This document shows positions 45,633-53,698 of a stretch of DNA of 64,000 nt, piece after piece. The first letter of the stretch is position 1. Each line of letters starts with the position of its first letter. Under the pieces are notes generated by a model that did not search any database, had not been told where the DNA came from, and saw nothing but the letters and a program-made list of their open reading frames with translations. This DNA comes from Desulfallas thermosapovorans DSM 6562 (GTDB taxonomy: Bacteria; Bacillota; Desulfotomaculia; Desulfotomaculales; Desulfallaceae): contig NZ_VNHM01000001.1 of NCBI RefSeq assembly GCF_008124625.1, forward strand, positions 1 to 64,000. Reading direction: 5' to 3'. The position numbers and the translations under genes are program-made.

Positions 45633-45698
45633 TTGCGGGTTTATTATATGCGGCTTCCTTCTTTTTTGCGCAACTGGCTAATGAAAATTATCAAATGA
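45633..45698 (+). CDS. spoVM: Stage V sporulation protein M (21 residues)
   Basis: A very short gene: TTG 45633 with GAAGGAGAG ten bases upstream, stop TGA at 45696. The peptide begins MRVYYMRLPSFL, against MKFYTIKLPKFL in Bacillus subtilis SpoVM: Tyr4, Leu8, the critical Pro9, Phe11 and Leu12 are kept and basic residues match at 2 and 7. The rest is an amphipathic basic helix ending in KIIK; it is five residues shorter than the Bacillus protein. SpoVM recognises the curved forespore membrane and anchors the SpoIVA coat base. A terminator begins eight bases after the stop. Sporulation is supported by spoVB nearby. Confidence 0.75.
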   Translation: MRVYYMRLPSFLRNWLMKIIK

Positions 45699-45705
45699 TG
45701 AAACA

Positions 45706-45732
45706 GGAGCAGGTACTTAAACCTGCTCCTTT
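45706..45732. terminator. Terminator after spoVM
   Basis: GGAGCAGGT, loop ACTTAA, ACCTGCTCC then TTT. It lies between spoVM and the convergent membrane-protein gene. Confidence 0.85.
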
Positions 45733-45805
45733 CAACCTTATATTCACGCCTTTCCTGGGCTCAAAACGTCATAAAAGAATTTCTTTCATTAAATCCCCGG
45801 CACTA

Positions 45806-46204
45806 TCAGCGTGCCACGCCAACACCCAATATTCCACCAACAGAACCGATCAGGCAGGAAAACAAAGCTTTTTGCCATAAAGCACTTGATACATTTTGAG
45901 TATATAAAAGGAAATGAGCAATTAACCAACCAAATAACACAAATATAACGGCAACGCCAATACCATGCACTAAACCCTTACAGCCCGCCCAGCGGGCACT
46001 TAATAGGCTACCTACGAAAACACTTAAATAATAAAGTACATTTGAAGCCTGGGGGAGTGTTTTTTCAGCAAGACCTGTAACATGATAAGCAATACCCAGT
46101 ACGGCACTGCCCAGCACGGTGATAATCAACGCCGCCAGTACCCCCTTCATAATAGCCTGTAAATTTAACAGCGGGTAATTTCTTTCACTATTCAAGGATA
46201 CCAT
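45806..46204 (-). CDS. TIGR04086 family membrane protein
   Basis: 132 residues with four hydrophobic segments (KGVLAALIITVLGSAVLGIAY, NVLYYLSVFVGSLLSARWAG, GIGVAVIFVLFGWLIAHF, ALFSCLIGSVGGILGVGVA). This is the YrzE/TIGR04086 family of small four-helix membrane proteins of Firmicutes, without known function. ATG 46204 on the minus strand follows GGGAGGTACGG. Confidence 0.82.
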   Translation of the reverse strand: MVSLNSERNYPLLNLQAIMKGVLAALIITVLGSAVLGIAYHVTGLAEKTLPQASNVLYYLSVFVGSLLSARWAGCKGLVHGIGVAVIFVLFGWLIAHFLLYTQNVSSALWQKALFSCLIGSVGGILGVGVAR

Positions 46205-46282
46205 TTTAACCGTACCTCCCTGTTTATTTTAAATTCTATGTACAGATTAAACTAATATGCTTAAAGAAAAAAATAGCCGGTT

Positions 46283-46423
46283 TTATTTACCGGCGTTTTC
46301 ATCATGGTCGGTGAAGTCGTGATCCCATTGCCCGTCCAGGTTAATTAAAGATGCTGATCCAGTAGGCTCTTCCACAAAGGTCAGGCCCGTTTTTTTACTG
46401 CTCTTGTCCTTTTTCTTTTCCAA
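46283..46423 (-). CDS. Small charged protein, unknown
   Basis: 46 codons from TTG 46423, eight bases after GGGGG on the minus strand; an in-frame ATG at 46447 would add eight residues. The peptide starts MEKKKDKSSKKTGLTFVEEP and ends with an acidic DHDFTDHDENAGK tail. No membrane segment and no cysteines. I do not recognise it. It could be transcribed ahead of the TIGR04086 gene on the same strand. Confidence 0.55.
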   Translation of the reverse strand: MEKKKDKSSKKTGLTFVEEPTGSASLINLDGQWDHDFTDHDENAGK

Positions 46424-46587
46424 GATATCAACCCCCAATTTTTCCATTCATCTTATTATGCAATAGATAAGCGGACATAATGCATCCTAATAGATTCCAA
46501 TAAGTTACAATATTTTTACGATTATATGGAAGGATATGGTTGTTTTATTATCGAACGTATCACTAAACCATAAATGGAGGTGTAAAA

Positions 46588-47634
46588 ATGGGAGGTATCA
46601 TCAGGAATCTTAAAAGCAATAACATTGGCGTATTCATACTCTGTTGTCTTGCCGTGGTGATGGAAAAACTGGGCTCCCAAACCAATGCACTTAATATCTT
46701 AAAACGAGCTTTTAACGAGGACCCAGGCGACCAAAAACTGTATTTACATGCCAGCCGGTTATATTTAAAAAAGGGACAGGTAGATAAAGCAGTTTATTAC
46801 TGGAAAAGAGCTGCTGGACAGGAAAATATAGGCAGCTTTCTATACTGGCTAAATACCTGCGGAGTAAAGCAAGCAGCAAAAAAATATCATATTAAACCCG
46901 TCCAAAGTTTCGATCAAGCAGATGAAAGGAATTTAGAGAGAATTGGGTTGGACTTGCTGGATAAAGGTTATGCCAATGATGCATTAACAATTTTTATGCA
47001 GCTACTGGGACAAGAAAAAGCTGATGCTGTTTTATACTTTAATATAGGATGCGTTCTTAGTAAATTGGACAGGCATAGTGAAGCGGTGGAGTATTACGAA
47101 AAAGCGCAGAGTATGGGACTTAACAACCCCGGGCTGTTAAATAATAAGGGATACAGCTTGTTTATGCTGAATAGATTTGAAGAAGCGCAAACCTGTTATG
47201 AATTGGCCCGTGGACTGGACCCCAATGATTATGACATTCTAAACAACCTGGCAGCCTGTTATATAAAAACAAACCAGCAAAGAAAAGCGGTAGAATATTT
47301 AAAAAGGATGGCCACAAATCATCCTGGGGACGCTACATTGCAGAATAATTTGGCTATGTGTTTGGAAGCCACCGGCCAAACCCATGAAGCTGTAGTATAC
47401 TATGATAAAGCACTACAATGGGAAACAAATGAAAAAAATAAAAAGGTTATAGCGCTAAATAAAATTAGATGTTTGGTCACTCTGGAAAGATATCAAGAAG
47501 CGTTAACACTTTGTGAGAGCTTACCGGCTGAGGAAGATGATTATGAATTGTGGGGCATAAAAGGGGAGTTGTTAAATGAATTGGGCAAAATAAGTGAAGC
47601 GGCGGAGTGCTACCGTAAAGCTTTTGGATTATAA
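46588..47634 (+). CDS. TPR-repeat protein
   Basis: 348 residues made largely of tetratricopeptide repeats, clearest from residue 150 to 345 (VLYFNIGCVLSKLDRHSEAVEYYEKAQSMG, PGLLNNKGYSLFMLNRFEEAQTCYELARGLDP, YDILNNLAACYIKTNQQRKAVEYLKR, ATLQNNLAMCLEATGQTHEAVVYYDKAL). No signal peptide. TPR proteins act as interaction scaffolds; the partner is not shown by the context. ATG 46588 follows TGGAGGTG. Confidence 0.88.
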   Translation: MGGIIRNLKSNNIGVFILCCLAVVMEKLGSQTNALNILKRAFNEDPGDQKLYLHASRLYLKKGQVDKAVYYWKRAAGQENIGSFLYWLNTCGVKQAAKKYHIKPVQSFDQADERNLERIGLDLLDKGYANDALTIFMQLLGQEKADAVLYFNIGCVLSKLDRHSEAVEYYEKAQSMGLNNPGLLNNKGYSLFMLNRFEEAQTCYELARGLDPNDYDILNNLAACYIKTNQQRKAVEYLKRMATNHPGDATLQNNLAMCLEATGQTHEAVVYYDKALQWETNEKNKKVIALNKIRCLVTLERYQEALTLCESLPAEEDDYELWGIKGELLNELGKISEAAECYRKAFGL

Positions 47635-47667
47635 ATTATTAAAATAATAATTACAGGATTAACTGGG

Positions 47668-47700
47668 AAAGACTTCGGTTTATTACACCGGGTCTTTTTT
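47668..47700 (+). terminator. Terminator after the TPR gene
   Basis: AAAGACttCGGT, loop TTATTAC, ACCGggGTCTTT and a T-run. Confidence 0.8.
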
Positions 47701-47798
47701 TATTTACAAGAAGGACGAATTCGCAAAATGGCGAAATACTAAAGTTGCTGGGAAACACTAATATCTACAACAAATGTCGCAGGAAAGGGGATATTATA

Positions 47799-48359
47799 AT
47801 GATAGATATGGAAAAAATAGAAGTAGCTGTACGCATGATGCTGGAAGCCATCGGCGAGGATCCGGACAGGGAAGGTTTAAAGGAAACCCCGGCCCGGGTA
47901 GCCCGTATGTATAATGAAATTTTTTGCGGGCTCTGGGATGACCCGGAAAGGCATTTGCAGAAAATGTTCTCTGAAGAGCACGAGGAAATGGTACTGGTCA
48001 AGGACATTCCCATTTACTCCATGTGTGAGCATCATTTACTGCCCTTTTACGGCAAAGCTCATGTAGCTTATATACCCCGTAAGGGCAATATTACCGGTCT
48101 ATCAAAACTGGCTCGGGTGGTAGAGGGTTATTCCAAACGGCCTCAGTTGCAGGAGAGGTTAACCTCTCAAATCGCGGACTCCATCATGAAAAAATTAAAT
48201 CCACATGGGGTACTGGTGGTAATTGAAGCAGAACACATGTGTATGACATTGCGCGGCGTACGCAAACCCGGTTCAAAAACCCTTACATCGGCAGTGCGAG
48301 GGTCATTCCAACGCAATGAAGCCACCAGAGCAGAAGCCTTTTCATTAATCAGGAAATAA
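47799..48359 (+). CDS. folE: GTP cyclohydrolase I
   Basis: Makes dihydroneopterin triphosphate from GTP, the first step to tetrahydrofolate, the one-carbon carrier of the Wood-Ljungdahl pathway. 186 residues. Zinc site and catalytic segments: [43 protein letters not shown] near residue 72, [22 protein letters not shown] near 142. ATG 47799 follows AGGAAAGGGG; a reading from 47745 has no ribosome site. Confidence 0.96.
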   Translation: MIDMEKIEVAVRMMLEAIGEDPDREGLKETPARVARMYNEIFCGLWDDPERHLQKMFSEEHEEMVLVKDIPIYSMCEHHLLPFYGKAHVAYIPRKGNITGLSKLARVVEGYSKRPQLQERLTSQIADSIMKKLNPHGVLVVIEAEHMCMTLRGVRKPGSKTLTSAVRGSFQRNEATRAEAFSLIRK

Positions 48360-48374
48360 TAGGGGGAGAGCATA

Positions 48375-48560
48375 TTGGATCATGCAGATATAGAGCAGGG
48401 TAAGTTGGAACTGATTGCTTTTAAATCGTTTTCCATGTATGAAGATATGTATAAAGTAATAGACTTTTTAAACAAAAACCTGAAGGATAAAAAAATCATG
48501 TTCGGCCTTACCAAAAATAATGAAGAAAACAGCTTAACCATTACCATATACGAGTTTTAA
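48375..48560 (+). CDS. DUF4264 / YpmA-like protein
   Basis: 61 residues. The core (MYEDMYKVIDFLNKNLKDKKIMFGLTKN...SLTITIYEF) matches the YpmA/DUF4264 family of small Firmicute proteins of unknown role. The start is TTG 48375 with AGGGGGAG upstream. It lies 15 bp after folE and 16 bp before surE, apparently in one operon. Confidence 0.75.
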   Translation: MDHADIEQGKLELIAFKSFSMYEDMYKVIDFLNKNLKDKKIMFGLTKNNEENSLTITIYEF

Positions 48561-48576
48561 GGTTACGGAGGATACC

Positions 48577-49362
48577 ATGCGCATTTTGATTAGCAATGAT
48601 GACGGCATCAACGCCCCCGGATTACAAGCACTAAGGGAATCACTGGCCACTTTGGGGGAAGTTACGGTGGTGGCACCGGATCGAGAAAGAAGCGGCGCCG
48701 GACATGGTATAACGGCGCACAAACCTTTACGGCCCAAAAAGGTTACCTTTCCGGATGGTAGCCATGGTTGGTCATTAAACGGCACACCGGCTGATTGTGT
48801 TAAACTGGCCATTGAAGCATTACTGCCTCAGAAACCCGATATTGTAGTTTCAGGTATAAATTTAGGTGCCAATTTAGGCACAGATGTGCTTTATTCAGGA
48901 ACAGTGTCGGCCGCCATTGAAGGAATCATCAATGGCATTCCCTCAGTAGCTATATCCCTGGCTAGTTTCAAAAGCAATGATTTTAACCCCACCGCCGCAT
49001 TTGCAGCACAGGTAGTACCTTTATTGGTTAACGCCGGCCGGGATAGCCAAGATATTTTAGTTAACATAAACGTGCCACCTGGTAAACCCGTGGGTATAAA
49101 GGTAACCAGGTTGGCTATACGTAAATATGTTAACGTTTTCCATAAAAGAACGGACCCCAGGGGCAATGATTATTACTGGCTGGCCGGTGAGCCCGAAGAT
49201 ACGGTTCCCGAAGACCCTGGAGTTAAAGTTGATGTTGATGTGGAAGCAGTAAAAAATAATTATATATCAATAACACCGCTACATTATAACCTAACAAATT
49301 TTAAAGCCATTGACTATATTCATAAAATGTTACAACGACAAACTCCCACTAAAGATATTTAA
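48577..49362 (+). CDS. surE: 5'/3'-nucleotidase SurE
   Basis: Survival protein E, a divalent-metal-dependent nucleoside monophosphatase. 261 residues. MRILISNDDGINAPGLQAL with the Asp-Asp metal pair at residues 8-9, VVAPDRERSGAGHGIT near 34, LNGTPADCVKLA near 67, VSGINLGANLGTDVLYSGTVSAAIEG near 91. ATG 48577 after ACGGAGG. The 3' end overlaps the convergent spoVB gene by four bases. Confidence 0.95.
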   Translation: MRILISNDDGINAPGLQALRESLATLGEVTVVAPDRERSGAGHGITAHKPLRPKKVTFPDGSHGWSLNGTPADCVKLAIEALLPQKPDIVVSGINLGANLGTDVLYSGTVSAAIEGIINGIPSVAISLASFKSNDFNPTAAFAAQVVPLLVNAGRDSQDILVNINVPPGKPVGIKVTRLAIRKYVNVFHKRTDPRGNDYYWLAGEPEDTVPEDPGVKVDVDVEAVKNNYISITPLHYNLTNFKAIDYIHKMLQRQTPTKDI

Positions 49363-50927
49363 CGCTTTTTTAATTTAAACAGTAAACTAAATTTTTCCCT
49401 GTCCTGGTCATTAATGCCGCCAATTAACAACATCAAACTTAAATACACGAACCCACCAGTCGCCAGGGAAATAGATAATACCAAACCGTCATTCACATTA
49501 TAGCCATAGAGAATCTTTTTCAGATAAAAAATTGCAAGGGACATACCCAGTGAAGCCAGTAAAGGTAGAAACACATTTTCCTTAATAGAAAAGAAAAACA
49601 AATTCATCCTATGAAGCTGAAGCATGTTTAATACAGGCATAATCATATAACCAATGGCCACCGCGGCAGCAGCACCTCCTATGCCAAACTGGGGCATTGC
49701 CGTTAAGTAGTAAATTCCCATGATACATACCAGGGATGATATCAAAAGATTTTTAAATGGTACATCAGCTCTGCCAACACCTTGCAAAATACCGGTAGTG
49801 GTTTGTTGTAGGTATAAAAACGGGCCGGCTAACGCTAAGACTTTTAAAATACTACCTGCTTGGGCGTAACCAAAAAGGACACCACAAAGCTCGTCCGCCA
49901 ACAAAAGAAAAATAAATGCAGCAGGCACACCCACCTGTAATGTTAATCTTACAGCGTCCCATATACGTGACCTGGCTAAAGTCATATTTCTAGCAGCTAC
50001 GGCATCGGACATGGCCGGTACCAGTGACGTAGCCAGGGCCATGGTTAAAACACCGGGCATGAATAAAAGCGCCTCGGCTATCCCCACAAACTGCCCGTAT
50101 GCACTGGTGGCATGGTGAATTGATAGGCCGGCCACCTGCAATCGCTGAGGTATTAATACAGCCTGAATCGACATCAGTGCTGTGGCAACAATTCTGGTAA
50201 GAGTTACCGGTATAGCCAGTGTAAAGATTTTTTTTATACTATCACCCAAATGAAATACCCTGCGCCATGCTCCCGGTGCATAATGTAAGGTCACGGGTCT
50301 ATGGTGGATATAAATTCTCAACATAAGGATGAAACCCGTTAATTCGCCCAGTATAACTCCCACCGAAAGACCGACTGCAGCGTACTCAATACCCAGAGGA
50401 AGCATAAAATAGGCGAATACTAGACCTGACAATACCCTTACCAATTGTTCAATTGTCTGGGTAATTGCCGTGGGAGACATTTTTTGTAAACCTTGAAAAA
50501 ACCCTCGAAAAGCTGAGCACAAAGTAACCACGACAATCCCGGGCACGAGGCTGATCAAACAGTAATACACACTTGGATTGGGAAAATAGTATTTTGTTAG
50601 CATGGGAGCACCCAGGATCAAAACCAGAGTAAAAAAAACACTGGTGATTATTAATATGCACAAAGAAATGTTAAAAACCCTGTAGGCACCGGGCATATTG
50701 TTATTTGCTACCTCTTCAGCCACAAGTTTGGCTATAGCCAGGGGTATTCCGGCGCTGGCTAATACAAGCATCATAATATATACCGGGAATACCATGTTAA
50801 ACAGTCCCACACCTTCTGGACCGATTAAACGCATCATGGCTATTTGATACCCGAAACCTAAAAAGCGGTTAATTATACCGGCCAACAATAATATAAAAGC
50901 CCCTTGCAAAAACGAATAACCCGCCAT
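49359..50927 (-). CDS. spoVB: Stage V sporulation protein B-type lipid flippase
   Basis: Polysaccharide/lipid-II-type flippase of the MOP superfamily, 522 residues with about fourteen membrane segments. N-terminus FLQGAFILLLAGIINRFLGFGYQIAMMRLIGPEGVGLFNMVFPVYIMMLVLASAGIPLAIAKLVAEE is characteristic of SpoVB/YtgP proteins needed for spore cortex peptidoglycan. Paralogues (YtgP, YabM) share the fold, so SpoVB itself is likely but not proven. Minus-strand ATG 50927 follows AAAGGATGG. Confidence 0.85.
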   Translation of the reverse strand: MAGYSFLQGAFILLLAGIINRFLGFGYQIAMMRLIGPEGVGLFNMVFPVYIMMLVLASAGIPLAIAKLVAEEVANNNMPGAYRVFNISLCILIITSVFFTLVLILGAPMLTKYYFPNPSVYYCLISLVPGIVVVTLCSAFRGFFQGLQKMSPTAITQTIEQLVRVLSGLVFAYFMLPLGIEYAAVGLSVGVILGELTGFILMLRIYIHHRPVTLHYAPGAWRRVFHLGDSIKKIFTLAIPVTLTRIVATALMSIQAVLIPQRLQVAGLSIHHATSAYGQFVGIAEALLFMPGVLTMALATSLVPAMSDAVAARNMTLARSRIWDAVRLTLQVGVPAAFIFLLLADELCGVLFGYAQAGSILKVLALAGPFLYLQQTTTGILQGVGRADVPFKNLLISSLVCIMGIYYLTAMPQFGIGGAAAAVAIGYMIMPVLNMLQLHRMNLFFFSIKENVFLPLLASLGMSLAIFYLKKILYGYNVNDGLVLSISLATGGFVYLSLMLLIGGINDQDREKFSLLFKLKKR

Positions 50928-51105
50928 ATATTACCATCCTTTCAAAAGGCTAACATATATTTATGTCACTAATCGAAAGACTATGAAAACACAGCAAAAA
51001 CAAGCAAAAAAATTTTTATGTGTATCACTTTGAACAAGGAATTTATGACGAGCTTGTAGAAATAATGAAGAGCAAAATAGGTTCGTATCTCGTTTCTCAC
51101 TTCTT

Positions 51106-51171
51106 GGCATCCAAAGGAGCCCTGGCGGGCTATTTTTTGCTTGTAACCAATTTTGGCCGGTTTTGGATGCC
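51106..51171 (+). promoter_or_regulatory. Attenuator-like leader of the EF-G paralogue
   Basis: A terminator hairpin AGCCC-TGGC-GGGCT followed by A and six T (51118-51138) is enclosed by a perfect 10-bp pair GGCATCCAAA (51106-51115) / TTTGGATGCC (51162-51171). It lies 60-125 bases before the EF-G-like start. The arrangement suggests transcription attenuation, as known for leaders of ribosome-protection GTPases, but the trigger is not visible. Confidence 0.55.
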
Positions 51172-51229
51172 TGTAAGTATAGAAAAGCACTTAAAAGGAA
51201 ACCATTATTTACAAAAGGAGGCACATGTT

Positions 51230-53251
51230 TTGAAGAACTATACTACCGAACAACTCCGCAACATCGCCATTGTAGGTCACGGTGGTGCGGGAAAAACATC
51301 TCTGGTGGAAGCAATGCTATTCAACACCGGAGTGATAAATCGAATTGGCAGGGTAGAAGACGGCACCACCGTGTCGGATTATCATCCCGAAGAGGCACAA
51401 CGCCAATCCACGGTACACACCAGCTTGGTGCCCGCTGAAGTTAACAATGTTAAATTAAACCTTCTGGATACCCCAGGGTTTTCCGATTTTATAGGCGAAG
51501 TGAAAGGTGCTTTGCGGGTAGCCGATACAGCAATGTTTGTATTCTCGGCCGTGGACGGTGTCCAGGTCCAGCATGAGATTATCTGGAAGTCAACCCAAAA
51601 GAGTGAACTGCCCCGGGTGGCCTTCATTAATAAAATGGACCGGGAAAACGCCAGTTTTTCCAAGTTAATGGATGAATTAAACACTAAATTCAAGGCAAAT
51701 TTTGTCCCCATAAACTTTCCCATAGGGGAGGGACTGGATTACAAAGGCGTCGTGGACGTACTTAACCAAAGGGCATATGAGTTCGATAAAGGTGGCAAAC
51801 CTAAAGAAATTGACATCCCTGCTGAACTGCAGAATCAACTGGCGGAGTATCGTGAAAAATTGGTGGAAGCCGCGGCCGAGGGCGATGATGACCTAACCAT
51901 GAAGTATTTGGAAGGGGAGGAATTAACCTCCGAAGAGATTAAATCGGGACTGCATAATAGTATCGCCACAGCCAAGGCCGTCCCGGTGCTCTGCGGGTCT
52001 GCAACCAGAAATATGGCCATTACACAATTAAGCGACTTTTTATCTCAATATCTGCCGGCCCCCAAATGCGAGGAAGGACCGATGGCCGCACTGGTATTTA
52101 AAACTCTGGCCGACCCCTACGTAGGTCGTATGAATTTTATTCGGGTTTTCCGTGGCACATTAAAAGCAGACACCCAAGTTTATAACGCTACCAAAGAGAA
52201 AAACGAAAAAATAGGCCAGGTATTATTCGTGCGCGGCAAACATTCGGAACAAACTTCTCAGGTAGCCTGTGGGGATTTGGCGGTGGTGGTCAAGTTAACC
52301 GACACCAGTTCCGGCGATACTTTGTGTGATAAAGATAACAAAGAGGCATTGGAGGGAATTGACTTCCCGGTACCCAACTACACCCTGGCTATTGCTCCCA
52401 AAAGCAAGAACGACGAGGATAAATTGGGCGATGCAGTGCACAAACTTTTGGAAGAAGATCCATCACTCAGGGTGGAAAAAAATGCTGAAACCAAGCAGAC
52501 CCTTCTCACCGGCATGGGTGAGGCTCATGTAAATATTATGATTCATAATCTAAAACGTCGTTATGGTGTTGACGTGATTACAGAAGAACCCAAGGTTCCC
52601 TACAGGGAGACCATCCGTTCCAAAGTGGAAGTGGAAGGTAAACACAAAAAACAATCCGGTGGTCGCGGGCAGTACGGCCATGTATGGATAAGGTTCGAGC
52701 CTCTGGCTGAAGGTGACTTTGAATTCCATGAAGAAGTCTTTGGCGGTGCAGTACCTCGCAATTACTTCCCCGCAGTGGAAAAGGGCTTAAGGGAAGCTAT
52801 GCTGGAAGGTGCCCTGGCCGGTTATCCCACAGTGGGCTTAAAAGCCACATTGTATGATGGTTCTTACCATAGTGTTGACTCATCTGAAATGGCCTTTAAA
52901 ATTGCCGCCTCTTTAGCTTTTAAAAAGGCGATTCCCTTGGCCAAGCCAGCCCTTTTAGAACCCATAATGTATGTTGAGGTAACCGTACCGGACGAATTTA
53001 TGGGGGACATTATCGGCGACTTTAATACCAAACGCGGTCGCGTGCTGGGTACTGACCAGGTTGAAGATGGCACCGTAGTAAAAGCCCATGTGCCGATGTC
53101 GGAAATGTTCAAGTATGCCAATGATCTCAAGTCCATGACCCAGGGTCGCGGGCAATTCAAAATGGAGTTTTATAGCTATGAAGAGGTTCCCGCCAAGTTG
53201 GCCGAGGAAATCATACAAAAGGCTAAAGCGGAAGCCGAAGCGGAAAAATAG
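51230..53251 (+). CDS. Elongation factor G paralogue (EF-G-like / FusA2)
   Basis: Translational GTPase of 673 residues. G1 GHGGAGKTSLVEAML near residue 16, G3 LLDTPGFSDFIGEVKGALRVADTA near 80, G4 FINKMDRE near 130, and C-terminal EF-G domains IV-V (GRGQYGHVWIRFEPL, MGDIIGDFNTKRGRVLG, MTQGRGQFKMEFYSYEEVP). GHGGAGKT instead of AHIDAGKT, and no rpsL-rpsG-tuf neighbours, show it is the EF-G-like paralogue, not the main factor. TTG 51230 follows AAAGGAGG; an upstream extension to 51020 covers the structured leader and is rejected. Confidence 0.9.
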   Translation: MKNYTTEQLRNIAIVGHGGAGKTSLVEAMLFNTGVINRIGRVEDGTTVSDYHPEEAQRQSTVHTSLVPAEVNNVKLNLLDTPGFSDFIGEVKGALRVADTAMFVFSAVDGVQVQHEIIWKSTQKSELPRVAFINKMDRENASFSKLMDELNTKFKANFVPINFPIGEGLDYKGVVDVLNQRAYEFDKGGKPKEIDIPAELQNQLAEYREKLVEAAAEGDDDLTMKYLEGEELTSEEIKSGLHNSIATAKAVPVLCGSATRNMAITQLSDFLSQYLPAPKCEEGPMAALVFKTLADPYVGRMNFIRVFRGTLKADTQVYNATKEKNEKIGQVLFVRGKHSEQTSQVACGDLAVVVKLTDTSSGDTLCDKDNKEALEGIDFPVPNYTLAIAPKSKNDEDKLGDAVHKLLEEDPSLRVEKNAETKQTLLTGMGEAHVNIMIHNLKRRYGVDVITEEPKVPYRETIRSKVEVEGKHKKQSGGRGQYGHVWIRFEPLAEGDFEFHEEVFGGAVPRNYFPAVEKGLREAMLEGALAGYPTVGLKATLYDGSYHSVDSSEMAFKIAASLAFKKAIPLAKPALLEPIMYVEVTVPDEFMGDIIGDFNTKRGRVLGTDQVEDGTVVKAHVPMSEMFKYANDLKSMTQGRGQFKMEFYSYEEVPAKLAEEIIQKAKAEAEAEK

Positions 53252-53263
53252 ATATTGCAGTAT

Positions 53264-53300
53264 AAAAATAGGCTGGTTGTAACAAGCCAGCCTTATTTTT
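53264..53300 (+). terminator. Terminator after the EF-G paralogue
   Basis: AAAAATA-GGCTGG, loop, CCAGCC-TTATTTTT. Confidence 0.85.
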
Positions 53301-53398
53301 TATACCATGTTGAATACACTGATTAAAAATTTCAGCTGTAGTAAAAATTATAAAAATATTGCCACAACATTGCATGATATGTTAAAATTTATTTTATA

Positions 53399-53513
53399 TT
53401 GGACGGTATCCGTTCTGGAACCGTACCAATTTCTCAGCTGGTTGGGTAGGTGATGCTTTTATGGGTTAATCTAATATATCTCCGCTTGGAGCCGGTTGGA
53501 CCGAGACGGGTTT
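53399..53513 (+). ncRNA. Tandem pan-type RNA motif upstream of panB
   Basis: Two hairpins of the same plan. Hairpin 1: TTGG-ACGGT-[A]-TCC-(GTTCT)-GGA-ACCGT-[A]-CCAA (53399-53429). Hairpin 2: CCG-CTTGG-[A]-GCC-(GGTT)-GGA-CCGAG-[A]-CGG (53482-53509). Each has one bulged A on each strand separated by five base pairs. This agrees with what is known of the pan motif, a bulged-adenosine hairpin found singly or in tandem before pantothenate genes. A TTGCCA/TTAAAA promoter-like pair lies just upstream and a terminator just downstream. The family name is from context and structure, not from a model search. Confidence 0.72.
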
Positions 53514-53517
53514 GTAA

Positions 53518-53558
53518 AAGGAGTGTTACATCCTTCGGACTTGTCCGGAGGTTTTTTT
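53518..53558 (+). terminator. Terminator with competing antiterminator stem, panB leader
   Basis: Terminator: CCTTCGGAC (53532-53540), GTCCGGAGG (53543-53551), then seven T. An alternative stem AAGGA (53518-53522) / TCCTT (53531-53535) would use up the 5' arm. This fits control of panB by premature termination. Confidence 0.7.
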
Positions 53559-53698
53559 GTCGTCCAAGCATAATCATTTATTGAACATATGTCACCAGAT
53601 TAAAAATAACTCTTATAAAAATTTTTGAAAATGACTCTGCTAATAATTATATGGCCCAATAGGAACAATAGTGCAAATTGCTATAAGGAGTGAATGAA

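Noticed and set aside
45614-45880. 88-codon frame after dinG
   Set aside because: It runs through a terminator and into the antisense of the TIGR04086 gene; the SpoVM frame in the same place is better supported.
51020-51229. N-terminal extension of the EF-G paralogue
   Set aside because: It covers a terminator hairpin and long inverted repeat; TTG 51230 has AAAGGAGG and matches the family start.
53399-53558. T-box leader for panB
   Set aside because: No T-box consensus (GGGTGG-x-ACCGCG) is present; the bulged-A hairpins explain the structure better.
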